Assembly: GCA_030704615.1 (NCBI GenBank)
Contig: CM060733.1
Coordinates: forward strand, 38,378,001 to 38,442,000
Length of the DNA stretch: 64,000 nucleotides
From: Takakia lepidozioides
Taxonomy: Eukaryota > Streptophyta > Takakiopsida > Takakiales > Takakiaceae
Direction of reading: 5' to 3'
The translations under genes and the position numbers were made by a program. Below, piece by piece: positions 12,101 to 23,480 of the stretch. Every line of letters begins with the position of its first letter. The stretch's first letter is position 1. Under the pieces are notes generated by a model, which had not been told where the DNA came from, searched no databases, and was given only the letters and a program-made list of their open reading frames with translations.

Positions 12101-15100
12101 CTGAATTTCTTTCTTTCCTGGCACATCCCCTCTTGTTCTGCCCAAACTGGGCACCAGGTCTATGGCCACAAGGCTATGGCAAAGAATGTCTTATGAGTAC
12201 ATTTCTTGGCACATCTCTCTAATTCATTGAGCAAATTACCACCTGAATGGGGAAAGTGAGCCGTAGGAGAGTTTTCATAAAATACAAGCGGGTGTCCATG
12301 TAGAACACATCCAGAGGTAAACCCATTACCAACGGCAACAACAAGTAAAGGAGAACCTGCACCATGCAATTTACAAAGTCCATATGCTTAGAATAAAGAA
12401 ATTGATGAAAAAGAAAAACTATCATTCTGTTTTTAATGCAGGAAAATATCCAGGACCCAGGAAACACCAGAAAATGAAAAATGCAGATACCCATCAAAGC
12501 AAATGTCCCTCATAACCACAACGAAGTTGCATAAAGCACTGACGTCACCACTGGCCAAGAGCCTAGTCCCATGAGAGCATCAGCTAGTGGACAAGATAAG
12601 CAACTGAAACATGACACTCACATTGCTAGCTAATCAGAAAAGAGAGGCCGGCCACAACTTCTAACTCCAGGATATCTGCAATGTCAAGAGGGTAAATGTC
12701 CTTTCTATAACCCTCTAAAAACATTCGTGATTAGCAGGCTATACAGTGGTTGAGACATCGCACTTACTGGCTGTGAGGCTGCATAAGACACTTTACCATG
12801 TGAGTAAAGGTAAAGATACGCAGTCATGCTTGTAAGGACAGCAACTGTCATCCACGACGCGACCTGCAGAAAAGGGCTTCCCATATACAATGAGAAACAA
12901 GGCAGGACATGACATCTAGGAGCCTTACTTCATAAGCACATCTACTGAAAATTGGCCAATACATCACATAACTAGGACAACAGAAGTAGCACCGTAATTG
13001 ACTGCCAGGTGATACTGAAAACAATACGTGGAACATACATAGATAGATAACAAGGAAATGGTGATGTTCTGAAGGTTACAGCAAGAAAGTGAAAATATTG
13101 CAGTAAAGTTTGAGACTGCTATGCCATGCAATGCTCTGTGAATTCCAAGTATGTGGGCAAGGGGGAAGGTGGGGAAGAGATTACCTTCCATAGCTCACGG
13201 TGGGTGAGGTGATTGTGATCTAACTCAAACACCTTTGCATAATTCAGTCGCGAATGCAGAAACACGTAGACATTTATGCCCCATAGCCACACCATCGTTG
13301 ACTGCACCAATAGAAAGACCCGTGTTTGATGGGAATCTGAAGCAACCCTGATAGGAATATATGCAAAATTAAATTTATTTAAACTGTTTTACGGACCACC
13401 GTACATCAATGGGGAGAAAATGATTTTATAAAATTCTTCAATGGGCACTTCCATTCTAAAAGTTAGGCAGAGGCCCTTGCAATTGGTGCACATCCCCCTT
13501 TTGGGCCCCTGTGGATATTATCAAGTTTCTTTCTTCTCTCTCTTTCTCTGTTCTCTGTAGGATTGAGATCGACGCATTGAGACAGGGAGCTGGACTAGAA
13601 CACCTCTTGAGGCTAGAACTTGGCCACTATTTACACCCAGGAAGCAGAGCACTGCCTCTTTAGCACTGTCTCTTTAGCACTGTCTCGTTATTAGACCTGC
13701 CTTGGAGTACGGATCTGCTATATGGGTTGATAACTCCAACCAGGCTAAGTCTCTAGAATCCATTCAAGTGGGGGTGCTTAAGGAGTGTATGTCAGCATGC
13801 TCCAAAACAGCCAATGTGGCTGTTCGGGGTGAGTTTGGCATTCCGTCCTTAAGCTCCCGACGAGATGAATTCAAGGTCAGATGGTGGGGTCAGCTGCAAC
13901 ATATGCCCAACACCAGATATCCTAAATTAATCGACTCTATATCTTGGAAACGGGACCGCCCTGCTCTAAGTCCTGGCAGAAGAGAGTAGAAGAGATCCTC
14001 AAGGACCTGGACCTGGATCCGCAAGTCTTGACCCTGCTGGATAAATCTGACTTAGAGGCTGTAGTGTCCTCAGCCATGTCTGTTGCCATGAGATTGTCTG
14101 ATGAAAATGAAGTTAGGCAGAAAACTTCCCTGAACTTGTTTCCAGTCTGTGACATGGGGGAGGACATCTTGGATGACCTCAAGGGTCTACCCACTCTCGG
14201 CACTAGACTGAAATTTAAACTCAGGGCAGGAAGCCTACCTTTGAACAGCAAACAGAAGCAGAGAGGAAAGGGAGAGTGCAATTGCCCGTTGTGTGGGCAA
14301 TCTGAAGACAGTATTCATTTTCTGATACACTGTCCGGGGTTCTCTCACCAAAGAGACGCTCTCTTCAAATCTATTAAGGGAATTGTGCCTGTACCCCTGT
14401 TTACCAACTTTGAAAGTCTCGAGGCTGAGCCAAAAGCCCAGGCCCTCCTGAGGCCTAGTTTTTGGGCAAATCACACACAGCAGATTGATGCTTGTGTGAA
14501 GGGATTTCTAGAGGATATCTGGAAAACCCGGATTAATTCTTTATATGGAGGTAAGTCTTACTACCAACGTCAGCCCCTGACAGAGGTAGGGTCTGTCCCT
14601 TTTGTTCCCGCTCAAACTGGGCGCGGGGTCAATGGCCACAAGGCTACGGCAAACAATGTCTTATGAGTACAATCTTTAGCACTGTCTCTTTAGACACTGC
14701 CATTGCAGAGGGCCTTAAGCCTTGAGGACCAGAAGTGCTTGGGAGTATATTTGGTGGATGAGTGACATTTGAAGTCCTTTTACATGCTTGTCTTGGTGTT
14801 CTACATCGGATGGGCCCTCTGGGGGCCCCTGTGGATATTATCTCTTTCCCTCTCCAGGCACTGGATGGATGTTATAACTTCCTATTTTCTTTCGCTTCTG
14901 TGTCCCATAGGCTTCTGGGCCGTAGTCAGTTTCTTTCCCCTTCTCTGTCATCCTCCTGTATGGGACTATGACCACACTCCTCTGGTGAGCAAACCTCTAT
15001 TGTGTACATCTTTCTACCTCACCAATAAGCAACAAAATGCTCACTTTGTAAACACTACTGGTCTTGAATTCAGACCTATTAATCACCTGAATTGGAGACC

Positions 15101-17932
15101 GGTCAGGGATGTTTATCTGACTAGGTACGCAAGGCGTTCAGATGTATCCGGAAAGAACCAAGCAGTAAGACACCCCCATCACTGTAATTGGCTGTTAGAA
15201 AGCACTCACCTCTAGGAGGCTGTAGCTCTATTCAGACACATCACAGAGGCACCACTCACAGTTGTTTTGACTTTCTACAGACAAAAATTGAAGGTAACAA
15301 AAGAAAAGACTGCATACTGACCACCAGGAATAATGGATTATAGTATAGAAACACTTCATAGAAGAACTTGTCGCGAGTGCTGACGTTCATTTGTAACATG
15401 GACTCGTGCACTACCTGTAGCCCAACATCCCAGCATCCAAAATTTGCAAGAACTGAAGTAAGGGCTAACTTAATACTGAGCACAGCTTGGCAAAAAGCTG
15501 TGGAAAGTTGATTTCTGCTGAAATCTTGTGGTGGGCCAACTTCCACTTCCATATTCAACAAACAAACCCTAACAGTTGAACTTTGATCCCAGCTGGTTTT
15601 AGAATTGAACTACTCCGTGAATGCATTGGTCCATAAGGTGACAATGGGTTGTCCAGTAGGCATTTGCATGACTTCAGATATGGACATGGTTTGAAAAACC
15701 GATAGCAATGAATACAAACATTGTTATAACCATCTTACATACTGTAAATCAACCATAGTTTTTGCATACATTAAAAAGGATATGCCTCACTGGATTGCAC
15801 TTGCACCCAGCGGCCCAGCCTGTCAAATTCATGTTAATCCAACTCAAATCCTTGTCTTGTTTCACAGTAGCGCTTAAATTTCGCACAAATTGCAATGGTT
15901 CTATTTCCAAACCGGAGATAAATATGAGCAGTACCTTGCAGCAGAAGAACACCCAAACAGCAAAGACAAGCACCTGCATGCTCCATCCTCCTCAAAACCA
16001 GGCTCAGGAGTGCAAGTCCATAGTTACAATCCATACTGTTTAGGGAAATGGCAATACCATGCATACAGTCTACATGGCAGCAAGAAAAGAGCACAACCAC
16101 AGCCTGCGCCTGTACAGGCAAAAGAGATGGAACAAGGTGGCAATCAAATAGCAGATTGCTTCACGAAGGGATTGCAAACGGTCCTCTGGATCTCAGGCCA
16201 CTTCTCATCAGTGACTAGGTCAGAATCTGAAGATGAGACTAGGGGCCAATCACCCAAAGAGCCATCACGATTCTGGTGTTGCTGGACCACCAGGACACAA
16301 AAGGACAGAAGGAGATGCAAGTCGATTGATTCCCTCCACCCCTTTTTGTCTTAAAGCTCTGTTTTTAGGGGTTCTTTGTCCCAGGCAGGTACCTTTAACT
16401 CTGAGGACCTGAAGTGCTTAGCAGCTTAACCATACGAGGCACTTGTCTTTGTGCAAAGTTTGGGGTTTGTATTGTTGTTTTGGTTTCTTTGTTTCGAAGT
16501 CCCATGGACTTTGCCTCCTGTGGGCATACTTAATGCCTCTTTGCGCTTTTGATGAATAGTATAGAGTTCCTTCCTTTCTTTATCTATGTCTCTGTCCTGC
16601 CCCCTTGGGCTTCCTAAAGTTCCTTCCCCTGTCTTTCTTCTGTCTTTGTGCCACCAAAGAATTTAGGAGCCAGTAGAGTTGGCATCAAACACAGTGGTTC
16701 CCATTATATGCTCATCCAGTAGATTTAATTTCAGCCTTCATACCATTGTGAGTTTACCGTCCAACAGATGAGATAATATGGATGCCCTAACCCCCACCAT
16801 ACATAACCCATCCCAGGTATATAATTGTAACTCTCATAAACAACAGTGTCCCAGTTGGAAGATTGAAGCTAACTCTAGCTGGGCCGCAGCACAAGTATAC
16901 CATTTGAGCAGCATCAATTAGCATACGCGTGATACACACCTGAATTCCCCATTGGGATGCAGTGGTCACCTTCATCGGGACCAACTCTGTGGCCGCCACA
17001 CCTGAACCACTCTTCTCCTTGTTAGACCCTCCTTCCCATTCTGCAGAATAAACACAGATAATGAGCCTTTCAAGAAAACTGAGAGTTAAGTGACAATGCT
17101 CGCAGACTATAGAACAACATCAAAAGACCCAAGCTGCGAAAGGCAAGTAAGGACGGGAAAGAATGTAGTTGTCTGTAGTATGATCTACCTGTCCCCATAG
17201 GATACCAACCCTCCTGGAGCTGGTTGTGGGCTTTCAGCACATCAGAGTATATGAGGCTGAACCCAACAACTACATCATTGGAATAAGCACTAGGTTGACC
17301 CCAGCAGTGCTGCTCTAGATTGAACTAGACATGGAGTACGGGAGTGAGGGGTTTACATGTCTGTAGGAAGCCCAAGGGACACCCGGAGAACTCAAAAAGA
17401 AAAGAAAACAGTAGGAGACAGGTAGACCAAAAGAACGTAGCGGAAGTGAGTGTGGTGTAAGGAAGGCTCCTAACAGGCATTTTTGTAGATCCAAGAGAGA
17501 AGCCCAGAAAACCACTGGGATGCTATTTTTTGTTCAGTGCATTCTCCTGGAAGTGCTTGGAGGTGAGTGGGCTATCATTATTCTCTCCAAAAGGCTGGTA
17601 ATTCAGTTGCAAATGGGAGAGCTGGGTTGTGAGAGAGGTTCCGCAGAAATGCCTCAAAATCAGCACACAAGAGGTGAATAACACCAATTCAGACCAAACA
17701 CACCAAAATCTGCAGCATAATCTGCTGGACTTTGCAATGCCTAATTCCAACACCTCGGCAAGAGAAACTCACCAGGTTCCAGGATGAAAGTCCTGCGTCC
17801 TGCCCACCGCAGTAGAGGACTATTTAGAGATGCACCCAAGGGAGGAGGAGATGTTGGGTGCCTCACTGGACGAAACAGAGGAGAGAGAGACTTGGGTGGT
17901 GAGGGCAGTACTTGCCGCAGTAATCCATCCTG
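6122..17932 (-). CDS. EXS-domain (ERD1/XPR1/SYG1 family) membrane protein
   Basis: Exons placed on the minus strand, all phase-compatible: 17773-17932, 16940-17040, 15322-15414, 13185-13301, 12768-12863, 12243-12356, 11694-11747, 10665-10712, 9158-9308, 8579-8744 and 6122-6388. Typical EXS landmarks appear in order: FFYEVFLYYNPLFLV, MVWLWGINVYVF, LDHNHLTHRELWK, MTAYLYLYSHGKVS, DVFYMDTRLYF, ADFFVADILTSMAK, LSDLERSVCRMYHRQ, FLSALKYHVE, SFYWDISRDWDL and LRYAWTYKLSAHLRH. The C-terminus LLSSSEYDV resembles plant EXS proteins without an SPX domain. XPR1/SYG1 relatives export phosphate; plant SPX-less members are poorly characterised, so substrate is unknown. The initiating exon right of 17932 was not found. 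One exon of about 22 codons is expected between 6388 and 8579 and could not be placed. The intron after 10665 uses a GC donor. Confidence 0.9.
7351..7417 (+). mobile_element. Short LINE 3' end, copy A
   Basis: This matches the terminal ~65 bases of the element at 13678-14672 (CACAAGGCTACTGCAAACAA, then GAGTACA). It lies in the EXS intron between 6388 and 8579. It directly abuts a second, longer copy starting near 7422. No convincing target duplication was seen. Confidence 0.7.
7422..7676 (+). mobile_element. Diverged LINE 3' fragment, copy B
   Basis: About 255 bases align with 14409-14672 of the longer element: TCTCGAGGCTGAG, the CACACACAGCA block and CCACAAGGCTACGG. Many substitutions suggest an older insertion. 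A (CT)n run follows at about 7677-7698. Confidence 0.7.
9690..10550. repeat. Purine-rich region with degenerate repeated motif
   Basis: A motif of the type ..GTCCACGGGAAGCTGAGAGA recurs in degenerate form near 9717, 9866, 9940, 10012, 10047 and 10357, in a purine-rich intron of the EXS gene. Related pyrimidine-rich versions on the other strand occur near 7190-7330, 13470-13560, 14800-14960 and 16560-16640. This looks like a dispersed, decayed repeat family rather than coding sequence. Confidence 0.4.
12128..12201 (+). mobile_element. 74-bp LINE 3' end with 14-bp target duplication
   Basis: This is the same terminal block as the 13678-14672 element. It is flanked by TTTCCTGGCACATC (12114-12127) and TTTCTTGGCACATC (12202-12215), a 14-bp duplication with one mismatch. 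It lies 27 bases from the end of an EXS exon (12243-12356). Confidence 0.8.
13678..14672 (+). mobile_element. 5'-truncated non-LTR retrotransposon with 21-bp target duplication
   Basis: A 995-bp insertion is bounded by a perfect 21-bp direct repeat (13657-13677 and 14673-14693; it begins TCTTTAGCACTG). It encodes only the tail of an RT protein: EYGSAIWVDNSNQAKSLESI and RRDEFKVRWWGQLQHM in one frame, then KRVEEILKDLDL and the zinc-binding CNCPLCG...HFLIHC in another. A frameshift lies near 13945-13985, so it is dead. It ends in GAGTACAA without a long poly-A tail. It sits in an EXS intron. At least four shorter copies of its 3' end occur within 14 kb. The clade is uncertain. Confidence 0.87.
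14694..16640. repeat. Pyrimidine-rich dispersed repeat segments in an EXS intron
   Basis: The blocks at about 14710-14960 and 16395-16640 share lines such as TGAGGACCAGAAGTGCTT versus TGAGGACCTGAAGTGCTT. The block GGGCCCCTGTGGATATTATC occurs near both 13495 and 14823. These segments flank the LINE insertion and one EXS exon (15322-15414). No protein is recognisable. Confidence 0.4.
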
Positions 17933-19086
17933 CTGCAACTATAGGATCTCCCCCTTGTGGAAGTGCACACCCCAGTTTGCCTCTACAACGTACAGAGGTT
18001 TGAAAGCTGATGCCAGTTGTCCAAAGATACTCCAGGTTCTACTTAATGATCTCAAAATTGACACCAGGATTTGTCCATGGACACATATTAAAGATGGTGT
18101 AAGAGACTAGATCACATATAGCTCATGCCACTTGACTGTTCTGCAGATCCATGTGGCATTTTAAACCGCCAGGGCAACCGTGCTTTTATACCAGTTTCCA
18201 GAAATTGCATGACGGAAGCATCCCTGGTATTGCAAGGGGCAATCGTTTAGGATAGGTGCAAAGTGGTCAAACGAGGGACGTTGCTCGAACGTACTGTCCG
18301 CCAAGCTGACCGCTCCAATTGCTACAGAAAAATTCTGAAAGGATCCATTGCCGCAGATTCAACACCAATTATCTCCAGTCGGACGTGCAAACTACTACGT
18401 GTAAGCCGACGTGTTTAGAACCTACGCAAGAGAGGTACAGAGAACCTTCCAGTTCGAGGAATAGATGACAGGCTCAGAGGGCAGCATGACAGGAATGCAA
18501 CGGAGAGAGTTACAGGACATTCAAGAGGCAATGAAGAGAACGGCAAGAGCTCACAAATGAACGAAAATAGTAGACCCGTAGACCACAAACGTCAACAAAG
18601 CCAGGATTCAGCCCGTGGCTGTTCCCCGTCTTCCTCTCTATGGATCTTTCCTGTAAATTGCCCCCGCACACAGCCGATGACAATGTCGTTACAGAGACGT
18701 TGCTCGAGAGTTGAATCGAAAAATCATGGCTGCATTACCCCGCTCTCTGTACCAAATTCCAGTCCGCTTCGGGATCTGCAGGTCCTCTATACCCCTCTTC
18801 ACATTGCACATTCTCAGAGATCAAAATCCCTGGATGCAGCATCCAAACAGAGATCGAAACAGACGAGCAGCTACTGAACAAACAAAGAAAAGAGCACAGC
18901 ACAACCAACGACGAGCTCACGTTCTTCCTCTACCCTTTTTCTCTTTCTCTTTTTCTTTTTTTCTTTCTTTTCTTTCAGAACTTTTAAAAATAAATAAATA
19001 AATAAGGAAACCTGGGAACGACTGCTCACAATTCAGGCCCTTGAGGAGGGGGAAAAATTAACCCCCTTTCATATAAGCCATTAGGC
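17933..19086. other. Region upstream of the first placed EXS exon; low-complexity tract
   Basis: The exon at 17773-17932 begins after an acceptor and has no in-frame Met, so the true EXS start should lie in or beyond this region. I found no ATG exon with a matching phase. A pyrimidine tract (18939-18979) and an AAAT microsatellite (about 18985-19003) precede the transposon. Confidence 0.35.
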
Positions 19087-19094
19087 ACACAGGT

Positions 19095-20264
19095 AGGGAA
19101 TTCCAAAAAGGCCTTGATGTGAAATGCATCGCAATTCACTTGATCACCCCCTAAAAGTGCGCAATTCAATTGAATTGTCGGCACACGATTCAATTGAATT
19201 GCGAATTGTGAATTGGCAATTCAATTGAATCGCTAGTTAGCAATTCAATTGAATTGCTGACTACAATTCAATTGAATTGTAATCTATAATTTTTAACTTA
19301 TTTTTGTATATATAATATAATATATATGTACATGTATATATTCAAATTATATTTATACACATATAAGAGTATAAGCTAAAAATACATGTTGCCCGTCTAT
19401 TCTTGTTGGCCCTCTTTCTTGTGCCCTTGAGGAAATTGTGGAGTTGTGAAGCCATCCTCAGTCTCAACGAGAAAGGGAGAGCCAGAGACGGAGACAGATC
19501 GGCAGCTTCCTATGATTCATGGCAAAAGAAACATGGCTGGCTCCGAGAAAAACAGACAAAATCAAACCTGACAATTGATGAAAGGCTTCCCCTGCATCAC
19601 CATGTAGTCCCCTAACACTAGTATCTGGCCCAGGACAAAGAAAACAAAAAATATGTTCATCTTGAGAATTATCAAAAATTTCGATACCCTTACAAAGGTA
19701 TCATGTTGAAGTTGGGATGTGTGTTCTATATAAGTTTAATATATCAAACTCTTACACGTTGATACTCTTACATTGGTATCATGTTTGGTATATGTACATA
19801 GCCATATATTGGCACCAACATCCACAAAGAGAGACAATCCCGCTTTTACAAGCGCTTCGTGACTTCCCCTCTCTCTCTCTCCCTCTCTCGCTCTCCCTTA
19901 GGCTTATCTTGGGCTCAAGCCTTACCATGGGCAAAGGATTGACAGACGGACAGCAAGAATAGACGGGCAACATGTATTTTTAGCTTATACTTGTGTATGT
20001 ATATATGTATAATTTAAATATATGTATATATATTATATACAGAAATAAGTTAAAAATTATAGATTACAATTCAATTGAATTGTTGACTGCAATTCAATTG
20101 AATTGCGAGTTGACAATTCAATTGAGTTGCCAATTCCCAATTCAATTGAATTGCAAATTAGGGTTAGTTCAATTGAATTGCCCTTGCAATTCAATTGAAT
20201 TGCACACTTTTAGGGGGTGATCAAGTGAATTGCATTTCACATCAAGGCCTTTTTGGAATTCCCT
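19095..20264. mobile_element. Non-autonomous TIR transposon with ~310-bp palindrome-rich inverted termini
   Basis: A 1170-bp element is flanked by the perfect 8-bp target duplication ACACAGGT (19087-19094 and 20265-20272). Its ends are AGGGAATTCC... and ...GGAATTCCCT. The inverted arms (about 19095-19408 and 19958-20264) share, in mirror order, the TTCCAAAAAGGCC block, GATCACCCCCTAAAAGTG, a series of CAATTCAATTGAATTG palindromes, an AT-rich block and the AAAATACATGTTGCCCGTCT edge. The core (about 19409-19957) has no transposase; a 70-codon frame at 19403-19615 is not recognised. An 8-bp duplication fits hAT or P-type elements, but such long arms are more usual in Mutator-like elements, so the superfamily is open. 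Confidence 0.88.
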
Positions 20265-20399
20265 ACACAGGTGGGAAACGTCACCACCAGACCAACGAGT
20301 CACGAACAATCCACACACCGGGCAGGGCAGCGGGTTTGAACCCCGAACCACCAGGGATATTTTTTAAACTAGTTGTTTTAGTTTTTTTAGTTTTTTAAA

Positions 20400-20562
20400 G
20401 AAGAGGGATGGTGGCCTGTGAAGCCTGATTCCGGAGCTATTATCATGTTCGCTATGGTTTCGCCCCGGGGTGGTTATTTTTTCCACCCCTGTGTAACTCC
20501 TTCTTATTTAATTTGATCAACAGGGCTTCTGTCCCTTTTCTATTAAAATAAAATAAAATACA
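20400..20562 (+). mobile_element. LINE 3' tail with hairpin and (AAAAT)n end
   Basis: The sequence ATTTAATTTGATCAACAGGG followed by CTTCTGTCCCTTTTC makes a short GGG/CCC hairpin before an AAAAT-type tail. This is the 3' signature shared by other LINE tails in the window (60445, 58900 and minus-strand copies). The 5' limit is uncertain. Confidence 0.6.
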
Positions 20563-20823
20563 AAAAGTAAGGGCAAACGCATTTAACAGAACCTTTTTCC
20601 ACCGTCCGATGGAAAACGAATCAACGATTGAAAGTTTTCTATATTAATAATATTGGAAAACAAATAAGGACAAACTCTTAAAATAGAATATAAAATCCGG
20701 AGAGATTATTCGATAGTTATCGGAAGGTTCGGCATGAAGGGGCAGATAGTTCACTCGATACATATTCATCCATTGAGCCCTAGGCTTTAGGGGAGCTGGG
20801 GGAGAGGAAGACGAGGGGGGAGG

Positions 20824-20833
20824 TTTAGGGTTT
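20824..20833 (+). promoter_or_regulatory. telo-box-like motif upstream of LSM3
   Basis: TTTAGGGTTT (reverse complement AAACCCTAAA) lies 31 bases before the LSM3 ATG. Such telo boxes are common in promoters and leaders of plant translation and RNA-processing genes. Its use here is inferred. Confidence 0.45.
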
Positions 20834-20863
20834 GGGGAGGCTTGGGGGTGGTGGGAAGGGGAA

Positions 20864-21061
20864 ATGGCGACAGAGGATGACAGTGCGGTGAAGGAACCCT
20901 TGGACTTGATTCGGCTCAGTCTTGATGAGCGTATCTATGTCAAACTGCGATCGGACCGGGAACTTCGGGGAAAACTCCATGTACGCCTCCTTCCTCTCCA
21001 GGAGTTCTCTAGGGTTTTATCAGTTGCACCTAATATCGGTAGATTAAAGGATCTTCTTTAT

Positions 21062-21093
<32 letters not shown>

Positions 21094-21484
21094 GATAGCA
21101 GTGGGACGATTTGTGGCAGGCTTATGACCAACATTTGAATATGATACTTGGAGATGTGGAGGAGGTGGTCACATCAGTTGAGATTGATGACGAGACGTAT
21201 GAGGAGATCGTTAGGGTAATCGCACGTCCACCCTTATCTGGTTAGGTTCCACGGCATATGAAGAAGTGGCTTTGCAGATTGTTTAGGTGATCGATTAACC
21301 TACTGGTTACACGGAGCATCTTTCTGCATTTGCATTGGTTCCAAGGTTTCGCATGCCTCTTTCATGAATAGGCAATTGAGCTGTTTCGTGTGGATGGTTG
21401 CAGACTTCAAAGAGGAACGTGTCATATTTATTTGTGCGGGGAGATGGTGTGATTTTGGTGTCTCCTCCCTTGAGGACTTCATGA
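20864..21484 (+). CDS. LSM3: U6 snRNA-associated Sm-like protein LSm3
   Basis: Three exons, 20864-20980, 21120-21215 and 21404-21484, with GT-AG borders and phase 0 joins, encode 97 residues, the normal LSm3 length. The start reads [20 protein letters not shown], then [19 protein letters not shown] (Sm1 motif). Exon 2 gives [17 protein letters not shown], with the Sm1 D-x-x-x-N core. Exon 3 gives [20 protein letters not shown], with the Sm2 motif F/LVRGDGV. LSm3 is part of the LSm2-8 ring on U6 snRNA in the nucleus and the LSm1-7 ring that promotes mRNA decapping. No broken codon or missing splice site was seen, so the gene looks intact. A (CT)n run precedes the exon 2 acceptor. Confidence 0.97.
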
Positions 21485-23480
21485 TAAAAGAAGCACAGCC
21501 GGGATGGAATTCATCTTCATGCGCATGGTATTTATTATGGAGAAAACTCTTCGACCTGTGCAAGTTGTTATTTCCACTTCTTTAAGAAGTGGCATTGGAG
21601 GTCTCTGAAGCAGCGGTGTATGGGGGGAGGGGGAGAACAGGGAGGTAGAGAGACGAGTGTGCTAATTTGACAAGATGTGGAAATATGCCTGTATTGGGGT
21701 GGAGCCCCACATGATGAGCAGACCAGTTTGGTTACATCTCTAAGTTTAATTTGTAATCACACAAGATATGCTGCCAGTCTTCATTCACAGATGGAGGCAG
21801 ATACACATCATGCTGGTGAAACCCTGATATGGGAAATCGATAAGAAAAAGGTGTGTGTGCACTATGGAAAGCAATTGCTCCTTGCTGCTCTGGAATGGAG
21901 GCTAGAGGATCTCGTTGACAGTGGAAGGAGCTTAGAGTGAACATCAAAATAAGTCGCCAGGTATTGTCCAAGCCTCCGAGGGAAAGATCTGTGTTGGCAT
22001 GGAACCTCTCATTATGTTGTTTGATTCTCAGAAAGAAGTGGCAGTTGCTTTGGAAGAGGAGGTTTGTGTTGAAGGCGATGATTCATCCATGTTCGGCAGC
22101 TGATAGGGCTTGTGGCACTAATCTGCAAATGCAAGTACTTCCTCCGGGTTCCAAGCACACTATATTAATGGCGCTGGATGTTGCCCTGGAGACTGCCCTT
22201 GTCAACATGTATTTCCAAATGCGGCAGCATGAAATATGCACATGAATTATTTGATAACATGTGTGTGGCCTCATGGAATGTAATGATCACAGGTTTCAAT
22301 CAGCATGTGTTGCGGGCAATGGAAGGTGTGAAGAAAATGTGAAGTGGACATCACTGGTTTCAAAGTTTTGCACCCTTAAAGCAACTATTTCCCTTAAGTG
22401 GCTGGGAGCTAAGATCTCAATGTACACTTTTGACGAATATTTCTTCTGCTAACACTATGATGCACCAGACAAATGGAGATGAGCTCAAGTGTTGCCAGTC
22501 AGTTAAATTGACCGTGGGTTCAATTATGTCGGTATCAGAGGTATCAAATTCACCTCAGGATGAAGGGCGTGTACACTACAGAGGTTCTTGACATCCCAGT
22601 AATCAATCTGAGAACCAGCTTGTTGTGATGAAGTTCAAAGATGTACAGTTATGGGCATATTACCAGCCAAGAATACAACACAATTGTATTACCTAGTTTT
22701 TAGATGGAAGAGCACACGGAAATTTGCCAAAAGATAGAAGAGTGGAGTTCAAGTAAGAAGACAGAAGGTGGCATGGACAATCAGGGTGGATAGTTTCATG
22801 TGTTGAACTGTACTCATGCTTAGAGCTTACCACTCCTACACTATGAACACAATTTGTAGCAGTGAGTGCTTTTGAGTTTTTCAGCACTGGAAGTTTATAG
22901 ATGATCATACCCTCAGTTTTTTCCTGACTCACCATGAAGAGCAGCCTGGATTTGATAATTGGAGAAAGATTTATAAAAGGTTCCTGTAGATCGAATAGGG
23001 GCGTTGAAAGTGACCTCATCAGTAAGCTACTGTAGGATCAATCTGCACAAAAGAATTAGCTGCAATACATACTTACCTACGAACTTCGAAAGCATCCCGA
23101 GTCCTGATACAATTCTCTTGGAAATGTCGCTTGTCATCTTGTGCTCGGAAAGAATTCCATTGCCATATATTGTCAGCAGACCCTTTAAGTTAACCTTCCC
23201 ACATCATCTCCGACACACTATGTAACACCACTTTCTTGCCTTCATTTTGCTCTCCTGAGTCCTGACTGTCTGTGAGAGAAGTCTCCGTAACAAATCAGGT
23301 TGCTGGTTTGGAAGAAAAAGGAGTTCTGTTGAAGCATATTTTTCCTTCCATACCCTGAACCTAAATCAGGGTTCGTGGGACAAGTTCTCTTTCCACCCCC
23401 TCAGCGTACTCGGCCATCGCCGCTTTGGGTCTGCATTTGTGATTCTTGATTGTGGTTGGAAAGGGAAGGTTTCTTGAGCC
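21485..23480. other. Intergenic region between LSM3 and the TMEM205-like gene
   Basis: Several frames of 60-108 codons are open (plus 21677-21940, plus 21937-22245, minus 22693-23019). None shows a known domain or can be chained through splice sites. The likely LSM3 3' UTR and the leader of the next gene are included. Confidence 0.4.

Noticed and set aside
20315-20345. tRNA B-box-like word GGGTTTGAACCCC next to the TIR element
   Set aside because: No A box or cloverleaf could be drawn around it, so I do not call a tRNA or SINE.
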